This document shows, in pieces, positions 24,001-35,732 of a stretch of DNA of 64,000 bases (position 1 is its first letter; each line of letters begins with the position of its first letter). The stretch is taken from positions 30,353,165 through 30,417,164 of the forward strand of contig CM044868.1 of the NCBI GenBank assembly GCA_024500155.1. Direction: 5' to 3'. The notes under the pieces were generated by a model, which searched no databases, had not been told where the DNA came from, and saw only the letters and a list, made by a program, of their open reading frames with translations. The translations under genes and the position numbers were made by a program. This DNA comes from Chenopodium formosanum. Taxonomy: Eukaryota > Streptophyta > Magnoliopsida > Caryophyllales > Amaranthaceae.

Positions 24001-25380
24001 GCTGAATACTGATACCAAGTGTTTTTCTCTGTGTTTTCTCTGAATGCACAAATTAAACCAGGTATGGCTTGATTGACTATCAATTGCTCCATTGTTTTTA
24101 TCCCTCTTAGTTTCTGTTTGTATTCAAGTATGTGAGTTTTTGTGAGTTAACTTTTGGGCTATTGGCTGTTGCAGGCCGTTTATTAACGAAAAAACCTGCA
24201 GTGGGAGTCTGATGATGGTTGAATATCTGTAGAGCTGTTTGAGAGGATTGGTAGAAGGTAGGAGCAAATAAATCGAGCTTTATCATTTCCCTGCAACCCC
24301 TCGACAATCCTTGAAAATTTGATGGGGAACATTGGTTGAACAATTTTTTTATAGCTTCTAAATTTTGTTATGTAAGGTATTGTGCGCGATGTAGAACTGA
24401 GTGAATTATTGTAACAGCCTAACTGGTGATGAGTGATTAGGGATTTTATTGTTTTTATATATATTTATTTTTTGTTTGCAGAAGTTACCAGTTGTCTCTC
24501 CAGATGTTGAGAGTTATTCAATTGTTGTAAACAATCTTCGTGTATGATGTCGATTGTTTAAGTGAAGTTATCATGATGACGGCAATGCTTTCTTTTGAAA
24601 ATTTTGACCATTCCCAAATTTGCTTCTTCATTGTTTCAGAGGCTTCCCTTTCTAATGTCTTCCTGGAGATGGGAAGATAGTAATGGGCACAATTATGGGT
24701 GTTTCACTCCAATCTGGGCAATGCTTTTTATCTGGAAGTTAAAACGGTCCACTTTACTTTTGCACTGGTGAATCCTTAAGCCAGTTACCCTGAGCTCCAG
24801 GATCTAAACTGTTCTGGCAATTTTAATGCTTTATGGTTAAAACAAATGTTCTTTCCATCTTATAATACTCGTAAGTCGCAACAATTTGACTTTTTTTGCA
24901 TTATTTACCTAACTCTCTAAGAACATGTTTTTGATTAGGTTAATTTTAAGTATGTTTTAAGACATCAACCTTATCAATCTTACAAATAGATAGTTATATA
25001 TTTATGGTCAAAGTTGTATTTTAACGAGTGTTGTAGTTTCACGTAATGTGGCACAAGGGATTAAATAACTAAAAATTGTTGCTCATGGTAGTTCTTTCGT
25101 ATATCTTTTTTTGTAACTCTCATGTAATAGCAGCAGATCTCCAATATTAATTGTAATGTAATTACAGCAAGAGCAAGACCAAGACCTATTATCCAGTATA
25201 AATTTCATCATCAGCAGTACTCTAGGATTATATGTTGTTCAAAATTCTTCGCCTCGTTCAAGAGGAACAAATTCTTTGTCAAAGGTATAGAGAAACTAGA
25301 TCAATAGTGTTTGAAAGCCTTATTGATTGGAAAATACTTCACATGTTTGCCTCTTGAACTCTGGATTTCAAGCTGATGAA
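24001..25380. other. Convergent intergenic region with CDKD 3' UTR
   Basis: This separates the kinase stop codon (24000) from the transporter stop codon (25381-25383). Splice-like junctions suggest introns in the kinase 3' UTR: CCAG/GTATGG at about 24061 to TTGCAG at about 24175, and AAG/GTAGGAGC at about 24259 to TTTGCAG at about 24481. These are inferred only. No poly(A) signal stands out enough to place either 3' end. No gene or transposon was recognised. Confidence 0.4.
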
Positions 25381-28300
25381 TCACGACACTGATTCAACAG
25401 GGATGACTGCTTCATACACTCTTTCTCTTGCCGTCTTTGCCTAACACATGACCAGAAGCTTAGTTAAGTTATTATAGAAAAAGAGATGGACAATATACTC
25501 ATAAAATAAATGTGTGGAGATTTGAAGATCTTTACTTCTTGCTCCCAGTCTGTTTTAATCGTGAGGATGAAAAGAGACACGACTTGTACAACCAGTGCAC
25601 AGATTATTCCCAGCCAAAGTCCCTGTGTTGAACAAAACAAAGATGCAGTTGAGAGAGCATGAATAAGTAAACTTTACAAGTGGTACGTAACTAGTGTTGG
25701 CAGAGTGAAGGAGATGCTTACCTTCCCTCCAACGTGTAATACGAAAGCTAGCAGGACAGCAAACGGAATGCCAACGATATAATAGGATCCTAGATTGATA
25801 AATGCTCCAATTTTCTGTCGCCCACACCCTCTAACAATTCCTTGAAGTTTTATAACAATAGGGACCAATAGCTGTTAAGCAAACCGGTAGGAGATAAATT
25901 GAAAATGAGCACCATGTAAGGTTGAGTATAATATTTACCAGAAAGAACAGATTGAATTCCATCTAGGAGGTTAGATATTGCAAGTATAGGCATCATTACA
26001 GCTACATATCTGACCACTTCTTCTTCATTGCTATAAGCATAGCCCCAAATGTTGCGGATCAAGGTAAGTATCATTCCGATGAATATGCCCAAGCTAATGG
26101 CTAGGAATAGAACAACCGATACTGCTAGTTTCGCTGCTTGAGGTTGCCCAGCTCCTAACTCATTGGAAACTCGAGTACTACCCAAATAATACAGAAAACA
26201 TATCAGGAGCTACAGATATATATTTTAATTCACTTCAAGAGGCATATCAGGTAATAAGTCTATTACAAATGTTAGATCATCATAATAATAAAAATCAAAC
26301 AGACCGACCTCACTGCACCGCTAAGACCAAAGGGGATCATCCACACAACTGCAGCTGTATTGAGACTGCATATAAAAGAGGGTCAGAAGTCGATATACAG
26401 AAGCAAATACTTTGTTAGGGTATAACTCCATCAGCATAATTTTTTTGTATAAGCTCATATATTGAAAGTTAAACATATATCAGCTCAGAATTAATAGTGG
26501 TATAGAGCTACATACATAGTACTAGTTTAGGATGTCCAAAAAAAGTGAGCAATTTTGCTATCATTGCAAATTTGGAGTGTTTTATGATTATTTGCATAAA
26601 TAAATGCTTCATGATTATAATTCCTAACTAATATGCTAACCAGCATTTATCTAATTATAGGGATGAAGGAGAGAATTTGCCAACTAATTTTGGATGGAAT
26701 ATTAAGGATGTTTCTTATGCAACGTGACTTATATATGATTATGTGATGCTCCAATGTAAGTACCTGATAGAGAGTGCGGATGTTTCTAATGTTGGGTTGG
26801 GAAGAAGACCAGCTAAGAGAACCATCAGTTCGAATGACCACATTTCTAAGCTGTAGAAAGAAAAAAGATCAAATATCAATACCATACATCATTACATGCA
26901 AGATAAGAAGTTAAATCTCAACTCAATCACAATTGATTTTGCAATGGAGCTGCTGGTTCCGGGAACTTACCATACCATACAAGCAGAAGGAATACTAAGT
27001 TTAACAAATGAAGGTAAATTATGAAGAGCTTCACTGGAAAAACCAGTCCACGTTTTTGAGCACGAGGAAGAAAACTTGACATAGAGTGCTAGCAATATTG
27101 CATTAATCCAATAGGACACACCAGTTGCAAGGGCAGCACCTCGGTTTCCAAGGCCAGATTTGAAAATCAGAATCCAGCAGATTGGCAAATGTAGTAGTGT
27201 GGCAATCCCTGTGCTTAGCATCATAGGGAAAACGATGTTCTGGGTTTGTAAAAATCTTAGAATTGAGTAAAGAATGCCATAAGCAAAGAGACCAGGGATC
27301 AGGAACAGAGCGTAGTGTCCGGCCTCAGTTGCTATCTGATGATCTTGACCAACTGCTATTAATAGTGATTTTGAATTTGCCCATATAAGAGCCAGGGGAA
27401 TGCTTGCAACAACAAGGATGATCACGGCCCGTTGTAAGTGTATTCCTAACATATGATACTGTTTTGCCCCGTATGATTGTCCACAGAAGGTGTCTAAGGC
27501 ACTTGACATTCCCATCTGTCAAACAGGGCAGATGATATTATTGTTTGCTTTAAAACACATTACATGAGCATATTGCAATCAAATTAGAAGGTGAATAGGT
27601 AAATGCATAGGTCAATCACCACACAACAAATCAAGTTAAGTTCAGTAAAAATAAGTTTTACAAAAACTAGATTTCTTTTATAATAAAAATAAGAGAAATT
27701 TGTGAAAAAGAACTTTTAAGTATTCGACTTTTTGTAAAAGGACCTTTTAAAGTGAAAAGTTGTGAAAAGAACATTTTAAGTTGTATTATGTTTTTAGGGG
27801 GTTATTGGGTGAGTTTTCTTGATGGTCAATGCCGGAACTCTGATCCGATGTTGACTTTCACGTGTTAGTCACGTGAACTAGAAAAAAATAAAAAAATTCC
27901 CCCAAATACAACTTATATTTGATGAACAATGTAGACCTCCTATTTACAAAAAATATTTGGTAAAAATCCGTTTTGGTCAGTAAACATAAGTAAATATCGA
28001 TTTCATTCATTAAAAATGAGTTTTGCAAGTATTAATCAGTGACTAAATAGAACAAATACAACAATAAAATTTAAAGCATAAACAAGCATAGATTAGTGTA
28101 GTTAACGCTTATATCTTTTTTTTTTTTTTTTTTGACAACAGTTAACGCTTATATCAATGTTCCCTTATTAACTACTTATATGAAGCATTATAGTCTCAAT
28201 ATAATTTTGATTTTAATCTCTTAATTCGCACTATTACCGTCAACATAAATTAAATATTTGTCCAAGTCAAAGTATAATATTATATGTTTGTCTCTTAGAA

Positions 28301-29320
28301 AATATTTACCAGAAATTGCTTAGAACCATAACTGCAAATGTTACTCCGTATCTCACCATTTTTTTTTGTTGTTCACTATGACTTTTATGTTTACTAAGTC
28401 AATGACTTAAACAATTAATATATTAAGTTACGAAGTATAAAGAGTTAAAATTTATGGAAAGTAAAAATCGCTGTCATAGAAATCAATCTGACCACATATA
28501 CTCACTGATTGGGAGCAATTATTTTAAGAATTAAAATCCAATAAATTAAATTCTAATTAGATGGTGAAAACACGGTTGTTATCTCAACCACACACATAAA
28601 ATTTGTCCCCTAGACAATTATGCTGCCATAAATAATTATTAAGCACAAACAAAAGAAAATTTTGACTTGTCTAAGCCTCTTAAGGTAGCTAGACTGGGAG
28701 AGGTCTAAGAAGTGATAATGTATTTTTCATTCTTGTCCTCAATTAATGTTTCCTAGATATTGAGATTATTTGCCGATACATTACTTTGATCATTAGTATG
28801 AACTCTATTTTATTTTTGTTAATTGAAATTGTAAAATGCTAGTATTATGAAAATGTAAGTTGTAACTAATCCATCAACGAACTTATTATATAAAATTACT
28901 TGTTTTCTATACATTAAGAATAAAAATTGGAGTTAAAGTAATTTAATATATATCATTGGATATGTGTCAATCAATGTGTAGTTATATAATATCAAATCAA
29001 CATAAAGATATCCATAGTTAAAAGACGAAAATGAAATTGATAGTCAATATGGAACATACCAACAAGCTAAAACCGGTGACAGTAGCAAAGGAAGTAGCCA
29101 TTGAGGAACCAGCAAGTGATAACTCACCAAGATGACCAACAAACATAATAGAAATCAACTGCAAACTGAATAGCATCAAATTTACTGAAATTAATGGTCC
29201 TGCCAACCATACTTGTTTCTTCACTTCTTCAATTGCTGCCTTTTTCCAATTTTGACTTTCAATATCACCACCTTCTTTATCTCCATTTATAAGTGGTGTT
29301 TTCTTTTGATTTTCCTCCAT
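25381..29320 (-). CDS. DTX16-like: MATE / DETOXIFICATION family efflux transporter, 8 exons, 484 aa
   Basis: Exons in coding order: 29320-29060, 27515-26971, 26850-26764, 26365-26309, 26177-25939, 25840-25722, 25622-25536 and 25440-25381. All junctions are GT-AG and the joined frame is open, ending in TGA. The product has a hydrophilic N-terminus (1-35), then helix after helix, as expected for the 12-helix MATE fold. Family motifs seen: MFVGHLGELSLAGSSMATSF (59-78), ALDTFCGQSYGAK (93-105), NELGAG (322-327), RGCGRQKIGA and LGIICALVVQV. The short C-terminal exon (RERVYEAVIPVESVS) is typical of one plant clade. Plant MATEs export alkaloids, flavonoids, xenobiotics or organic acids by proton antiport across plasma or vacuolar membranes; substrate and membrane cannot be told here. 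The closest relative by eye is Arabidopsis DTX16. Start chosen at the first ATG after a TATA box about 95 bp upstream. No truncation or missing motif was found. Confidence 0.95.
28100..28155. repeat. Tiny retroposed insertion with 16-bp target duplication
   Basis: The 16-bp direct repeat AGTTAACGCTTATATC occurs at 28100-28115 and 28140-28155. It encloses only 24 bp: a run of 18 T followed by GACAAC. On the - strand this is GTTGTC plus poly(A), i.e. the extreme 3' end of a SINE- or LINE-mobilised RNA. It lies in intron 1 of the transporter gene (27516-29059), which is otherwise unremarkable. Confidence 0.65.
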
Positions 29321-29414
29321 TTTTTTTTTCTTTTTTTTCTATTCTATAAAAATTTAGATATGGAAAGATTGAGGTTTGAGGGGGTGAAACCGTGAAATGC
29401 ATTTATGAGAGCAC

Positions 29415-29421
29415 TTTTATA
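29415..29421 (-). promoter_or_regulatory. TATA box of the MATE transporter gene
   Basis: On the - strand the sequence reads CCCTATAAAAGTGC about 95 bp before the ATG at 29320, leaving a likely 5' leader of about 60-70 nt. Position and sequence are canonical for a plant core promoter; use is inferred. Confidence 0.6.
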
Positions 29422-29499
29422 GGGATAGGCGGGTAGCAGTACTAGCATATTATGTTAAAAAAAAATATGGAAATAAACGTGTTTCATGGAAAGACTTGT

Positions 29500-29800
29500 A
29501 AGTTGCAACCAATCATGCAAGCTAATTGTCATGCCACGTAAGCTTTTAAGCTAATTGTTATTTTAGTTCCAATAGTTAGCTAATAGTTTATTATTTAAAT
29601 GGACCACACCTCCTTAATTTACATTGATAAATTTTATTTTATTTATTCTAATTTATTTTATTTTAGCAAGTTTTTTTCTAAGCAAATTAGCTTAACTTAA
29701 CCAAGCTAATTGCATTTCCAAGCTCCAATGGTTAAGCTAGTACCTAGAGACTATTTAATATTGCAAGCAAGTCTCTAACTACAACCATTGGAATTGCTCT
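29500..29800. mobile_element. Degraded Tourist-like MITE close to the MATE promoter
   Basis: It contains the same internal words as the neighbouring MITEs (AAGCTAATTGTCATGCCACG, TTGCAAGC, CATTGGAATTGCTCTTA), but the left end is decayed, so the limits are approximate. It is the copy closest to the transporter gene. Confidence 0.45.
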
Positions 29801-29836
29801 TAAGATTCGTTTGGTGTTGTGGTTTTTTGGTTGTTA

Positions 29837-30152
29837 GAGCAACTCCAACAGCAAGCTAATTGCCAAATTAGCTTGCCATGCCACATAGAATTGCAAAGCT
29901 ATTCTTCCTTCTAGCTAATTTATGCCAGAATGTTTAAGCTAATTAGCATTTAGATTTTTCACCTTTATTTTTTAAATAATTAGTATTTTATTAGAGACAA
30001 TGAATTTTTAAGCTAGTAGCTTAGCTAAGCTAATTTGCTTGGCATTAGCTTGGCCAAGCTAATTATTAAACTATCCTCCAATTGTTTGGCTATTAGCTTG
30101 AAAATTATTAAAATTGCAAGCTAGTCCCTAAAAGCAACCATTGGAGTTTCTC
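29837..30152. mobile_element. Tourist-like MITE, copy 1 of the nest
   Basis: Ends GAGCAACTCCAACAG and ATTGGAGTTTCTC are inverted repeats, flanked by TTA on both sides. The interior has the family words TTAGCTTGCCATGCCAC and GCTAAGCTAATTTGC. 316 bp, non-coding. Confidence 0.75.
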
Positions 30153-30167
30153 TTAGAACAATTCTAA

Positions 30168-30775
30168 GAGCAACTCCAATGGTAAGCTAATTGTGAAATT
30201 AGCTTGCCATGCCACCTAGGATTGCAAAGCTAATCTACCTTGTAGCTAATTAATCCCACAATGGTTAAGCTAATTTTCAATAATTTTTTTTTTTATTTAA
30301 TTTTTTTTAATTCCCACAATTTGCTAAGCTAAGAGCAACTCCAATGGCAAACTAATTGCCAAATTAGCTTGTCATGCCACCTAAGATTGCAAAGCTATTA
30401 TTCCTTCTAGCTAATTCATACCACAATGGTTAGGCTAATTAATATTTAGATTTTTCAGCTTTATTTTTAAATAATTAGTATTTTATTAGAGACAATTAAT
30501 TTCTAAGCTAATTAGCTTAGCTAAGCTAATTTGCTTGGCATTAGCTTGACCAAGCTAATTATTAAATATACTCCAATGGTTGGGCTATTAGCTTGAAAAT
30601 TATTAAAATTGCAAGCTAGTCCTTGAAAGCAACCATTGGAGTTGCTCTAATTAGCTTAGCTAAGCAAATAGCTTTGCCCAGCTAATTTGGTAATGCAATT
30701 CCAATGGTTAAGCTAATTATTTATTAGTTTCATAAATTGCAAGCTAGTCCTAATTTTACACTGTTAGAGTTGCTC
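30168..30775. mobile_element. Tourist-like MITE, copy 2, interrupted by copy 3
   Basis: Ends GAGCAACTCCAATGGTAAGC and TTAGAGTTGCTC with TAA on both sides. The body is split at 30333 by another copy of the same family. Removing that 315-bp copy and one TAA leaves an element of about 290 bp, close to the family length. Confidence 0.75.
30333..30647. mobile_element. Tourist-like MITE, copy 3, nested in copy 2
   Basis: Ends GAGCAACTCCAATGGC and CCATTGGAGTTGCTC, with TAA on both sides (30330-30332 and 30648-30650). Same internal words and length (315 bp) as copy 1. The nesting gives the order of insertion: copy 2 first, copy 3 later. Confidence 0.8.
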
Positions 30776-31577
30776 TAATGGTTGTAGTTAGGGACTTGCT
30801 TGCAATATTTAATAATCCCTAGCTATTAGTTTGACCATTGGAGCAGTGGCAGAACCAGGAAATTTAAGGGGGGAGGGGGGACAATGGAAGACATCGCATG
30901 ATGTGACAAAAATATTACGGATAAAAATTGACACCAAAATAATTAAATAGCTGAAATTCAGGTTGTTAAATACTTGACATATAAATAGTTATTAAGTAGT
31001 CGGAAAAAATGATGATTTCCTTCGGATTTCATTCTTTATAGTAGGAATTTTCAAAAATTAAGTTGTTTTCATGTTGTCTTATATTAGTTTCAATTATGTG
31101 AATCCTTATCATTCAAACAATTAGAAATTACTCCATATTATTATTGTAGAAAATATACTATGAATTTTATATAGTAGTTAACTAACTAATGATTGCAAAA
31201 AAAAAAAAAAAATAAAAAAATAAAAATAAAAAATATATATAATTTTTTTAAAAAAAACCTAAATTTTTTATTTTTCTTTTCAAGTGGGGGACAGTTGTCC
31301 CCCCTTGTACCCCCCTCCCTCCGCCACTGTATTGGATTTAGGAAATGCAATTAGCTTGGCTAAAGCTAATTTGCTTGGAGAAAAACTTATCAAACAAAAA
31401 ATTAAAATACAATCAATAAAATGAAATATAAAAAGTTAATTAAGGAGGTGAAATTCATTTAAATTGTAAGCTAATAGCTAGTCATTGGAGTTCATAATAA
31501 CTACAATGATAATTAGCTTAAAAGCTTATGTGGCATGCCAAGATAATTGTCAAATTAGCTTGCCATTGGAGTTGCTC
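30763..31577. mobile_element. Further copy of the Tourist-like family, split by a hAT element
   Basis: Sequence before 30844 (GGTTGTAGTTAGGGACTTGC) and after 31329 (GCAATTAGCTTGGC to GCCATTGGAGTTGCTC at 31577) together form another member of the nest, in reverse orientation to copies 1-3. Its left border merges with copy 2 and cannot be fixed exactly. Confidence 0.5.
30844..31329. mobile_element. Non-autonomous hAT element (CAGTGGC ends)
   Basis: Ends CAGTGGCAGAACC and CTCCGCCACTG are inverted repeats of the widespread CAGTGGCGGA type. The 8-bp flanks CATTGGAG and TATTGGAT agree at 6 of 8 positions, consistent with an aged hAT target duplication. Subterminal runs GGGGGGAGGGGGG and CCCCCCTTGTACCCCC also pair. 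No transposase. Confidence 0.65.
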
Positions 31578-31589
31578 TTATGAAATAGA

Positions 31590-31754
31590 GTTATGTATGT
31601 CCATTATATCTTTGTAACTTCCTATTTTTATTAGTTTCCTTTGTAACCTCCTTAGGCCTTTACTTCCTTTGTAATTGTAACCCCTTTTGTCTTTACTTCT
31701 TAAATCCTTATCATAATGATGACTTTACACTCCCTTTGAGAGGTTACTACTCAC

Positions 31755-31806
<52 letters not shown>

Positions 31807-31905
31807 GCATGGCCTAAAATAAAAGATGAGATATGACAATGAAAATTACTCTCTACATCTTTCTTTTATTCTTTCTTTAATTTTATGTATTTTATAATAA
31901 TACGT
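31590..31905 (+). repeat. Copia-type LTR remnant with primer-site-like end
   Basis: The stretch has LTR-like composition and ends TATTTTATAATAATACG followed by TTATCAGCACC. The words ACGTTATCAGCAC right after a TATAA-rich end are common at the LTR/primer-site junction of plant Copia elements. A TA microsatellite (about 31757-31804) has grown inside it. No partner LTR was found in the window, so the call is tentative. Confidence 0.4.
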
Positions 31906-32499
31906 TATCAGCACCAAACTTTAGCCAACTGAGCAGATTAATAGAGCAATTGTCGACATAGTTTTGTAAGTATCAATCATGTTCATGTCTCCCTATTACT
32001 TTTGTTCATGAGTTATTGGCTTATATGAAAAAATTATTTCCTTCACATTTAGCATCTCTTGATATAAATTGCTTAACGATTTAGAGTTCAATAGTATAGA
32101 AATGTTATTGAGTCATGCCTTTCATTGAATTGGAGTTAGATAAAAAATATAGCATCTCTTTCAGACTTTAAATATTGGTTACCATTATTTCTTTTACACT
32201 AGTAATTTTGTATAACAAAGTTATATTGCATGGAATGGCTTTGATTATTTAGATATTACATTACTTCTTCAATATTAGTGATATACTATAATTGTTGATA
32301 AACTTCTAAAAGCATCATCAAAAGGCCGGCCTAAACTTTTTACAAATTCTTTGCTCCAAGTTGTCGGCAAGGTTTTAATAATCTGTATAAGTATGAATGA
32401 ATTCTTATATTTTTGTTTAATTTAAATTTCAACTCACATTATTACTTCTTCTAGTAATCCTAGTATTTATTTTGGATAACAGGTTTACGATTATTTAAC

Positions 32500-32539
<40 letters not shown>

Positions 32540-33513
32540 TTCCGTTTTCACAATTGAAATCAATTTTTATTTGGAATTTATTTTTAGATTTGATTGCTTC
32601 CATCGGAAAGTGACAAATTAGTTAGACTATTTGACTTGGAGAAGGAGGAAAAGTGTTTTATTTATTTTCTCGTTTTATGATAAGTTCCTTGTGAACTACT
32701 GATAGTATGATATGATTTGTCATTTGTTCATATGAATAACGGAGAATAAACTATTGTGGGCTTGTGGCCATTGCATTAGTCATATTTGCATTTTAGGTAA
32801 ACTTAATTCTTAGTGTTTACTCTTGAGTATGCAAGCTACTCATACTAATTTCTCTAAGATAATGATCTTTGGATTAATCAGTTTAGGTTGACTTTGAGAA
32901 TAAGTTGATATTGATAGAATATAATATGTCATTATATTCCCTTGGTATATCTATAAGTAGATCTATCTTTTTATACTACATTCTTAGTTAATTAACTATG
33001 AAATAAGAAAGTTAAAGTTTATTTCCAGCAATATTAGGGATGTATCTAATCTTTTTAATATTGATTTTACCCATTTTGAATTATTTATTGGCTAGTGTTT
33101 ATTATTGTATTCCAATAAATATTTATACATTTTGGAAAAAATCATACACCATTGTTTAAAAATTGATTTGAGAACAATCTCTTAATTTGTTACTTAGATG
33201 AGAACAGAATGATCAAGTTGATTCAGGTACATGAATTACATTTACAATTGACATGAACTTTGCATCATGGTCAAATTATTAGCTAATTGTTGATAGTGAA
33301 ATATGAAACATGTTGTCATGGTGATTGATAAGCGATTGAATCCAAATGTATATATTTGATACTAGCTATATGTCTAAATAAAATCAGATTATTTGAATAA
33401 TGTTTCAAATCCTTGTATATATATGGACTGGAAGTCCCTTAATTTAAGATGGATCAAAAAACCACCATTGACAAAGCTAATGTACTCCTATATACACAAT
33501 GTCATGTATAATA
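31906..33513. other. AT-rich sequence without recognisable gene
   Basis: It follows the Copia LTR-like end and may be decayed internal sequence of that element. I could not recognise gag or pol words. It contains an ATT microsatellite at about 32500-32536. Nothing else can be supported. Confidence 0.3.
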
Positions 33514-33970
33514 CTACCTCCGTTAATTGTTTTGTGCAACTTTTGCCATTTCGGAATGATCGGAGTTATGTGCAACTTTCCATTTTCTTACTATTTTTAG
33601 TAAAAAAAAAGGTGGAAATTACTTATTTACCCTTACTTAGTCCCTTTTTATTTTATAATTGTTACCCTTAGTCTAACTTAATTACACTAACCTTACATCT
33701 ACTCTAATCTAATCAGATTCCCTAAACTAATGACTCCCTCCATTTATTACCCCAATTCCCACTAACCTCTTCATTCACTCACATCCCCAACAACCTAAAA
33801 TTAATTACGATGATTTGCCTCCTCTATTTCTTCTGGATATTTCTACTGATGAACCCTAGTTCATCATTTGGAGTTTTCTCTCTCCTCTTCTTCTTCGATT
33901 TCCCACTTCCTCTCTCCAGATCTAAACCTCTCTCCTTCTCTCTTTTTCAACCTCACGTCCCCTGTCAACC

Positions 33971-34525
33971 ATGATTAACCTTGATCCGTTGAAAGATGCT
34001 TACATGGCCACCGACGACAAGGGTGAAGAGAACTTGATCCAGCATCTCATACACTGCTTTGAGACTGGTTCACCCTTCCCTCGTGCTTTCTACGAGTCCA
34101 GCGAAACGGGTCCCTATTGTACGTTATACACGTATCGGGCTCTGGGTCAAGTGCTGAAAAGTGTTGATAAGGATGAAAAAAAAAGAGGGAGGAGGGAGAG
34201 GGTGAGTCCCGTAGGAAGTCCCTTGATTTTTCTGAGATTCTGGTGGAAATGGTGGCGGAAATTGGAGAGGGGAGTGCGGCTCCTCCAAAAAAACCTAGAT
34301 CTAAGAGGGAAAGGCCTCCCTTTAAGGTGCGTGCTACTCGAAAGGCGGCGCGTGTAGCGTTGAGAAGGATGCGTGGGCTTCCTGATGAGGACTCATCGTC
34401 CTTTCATCTGATGAGGAGGCTGATGAGGCACCTCGTCCCTTGAACCGGAATCTGACTCTAGTTCTGTCCCTGTTGTGCACTGCTCTGTGAGGCGGCTGAA
34501 CCCTAGGGTTCAACCCTCCGATTAA
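33971..34525 (+). pseudogene. Coding-like segment of unknown origin inside the mariner element
   Basis: An ATG at 33971 follows a pyrimidine-rich leader typical of a plant 5' UTR (CTCTCCTTCTCTC words at 33860-33960). The first frame runs about 70 codons (starting MINLDPLKDAYMATDDKG). It then shifts at an A-run near 34180 into a frame rich in basic residues (PPKKPRSKRERPPFKVRATR). It shifts again near 34400 into acidic, serine-rich frames (SSDEEADEAPRP, then EPESDSSSVPVV), ending at TAA 34523-34525. I do not recognise the protein. It is not part of known mariner transposases and lies on the opposite strand. It may be a captured piece of a host gene. The frame breaks make it unlikely to be functional. 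Confidence 0.5.
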
Positions 34526-34647
34526 CTGCTCTAGTAACGATTCCTAACCCTAATTTCTTTATTTTAAATTTATGAGTCCCTCTTACTTGATTCTATGCTA
34601 TATTGGTTATTTACTTGTGATTATGTGCTGGGTAATTGGTTTGAACA

Positions 34648-34905
34648 TGATTAATTGTTGTTGTTGGTTAATTGTTGTTGTTGGTTAATTGAACCTGATG
34701 ATGTTGGCGGATTTTTTGAGTTATTGGTGATGTTGGTGGATTGTTTGGGCTGGTTATTTATGTTGTTGGTGGATTGTTTGGAGTGGTTAATAGTTGTTGG
34801 TGGATTGTTTGGACTGGTTAATTGTTGTTGTTGGTTAATTGAATATGGTTAATTGTTGTTGTTGTTGGTTAATTGTATATGGATAATTGTTGTTGGTTGA
34901 TTGGT
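34648..34905 (+). repeat. Imperfect tandem repeat (TTGTTGTTGGTTAATTG units)
   Basis: Units of about 15-20 bp with consensus TTGTTGTTGGTTAATTG, mixed with GTTGGTGGATTGTTTGG variants, repeat many times within the mariner element. Open frames over it are artefacts of the repeat. Confidence 0.65.
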
Positions 34906-35732
34906 TGCTCTTCTCTACTCTGAAAAGTATTGGAAATTTGTTGACCCTAGTTATATTCTTGGACTGTCCTGTGTTGATGGTTAGTTGATTACCTTGTTGT
35001 TGATGGTGGTTTGCTGATGATGCTGGTCTCTATTGTTGTGTTGGCTATATTGTGGGTGGAGTATGTATATCTTTGTTTATTTATGATGTTGGTTGATTGT
35101 TTGGACAGTTGTTGTTGTTGGTTTATTTGGCATGAATTACTTATGGCTTGAAAAGGGAATTTGATTGATGAATGATGATGCTACCTAGTTACTGCTTTTT
35201 TGTGGTAAACTTCTGATTTTTATGTCTTGTTCTCAATGATCAATTGTGTAGAGAACAGTGGTACATGTTTGAGTCCCCCTTTGCTGCTTGTGTATTACTC
35301 AGTAGGGAGTCCCAATATTACTCTGAGTACCTTGTTTTAATTGAAGTCCATATGATGAAGGGACTCCATTGAATTACAAATTGAACAAGTTATTTGCTCC
35401 AACTATCACAATAATGGGATGGTTGTTGAGGTAAACTTGTTTGATTTGCTGTATTCAAGATTCAAGTATTCTTCCGATGGATTGTTTTTCATAGCTCATA
35501 ATGCATTCATTCCTTTCATTCCATTCAAAATGTGGCTACAAAAAGCCTATTACAGAAGAACTAACATATCACTGCCTTAGTGGTCTATCACATTATACAA
35601 AACAAAATACACCTAACCACCTAGTCATAAACAAGACTAATAAAATTAAATGACCAAAAAAAGAACTACACACTGTAGATGGTTATGTGTGGCAGTACAT
35701 GTTGATGTTCTGAGTCTGCTTCTTTCCTTGAC

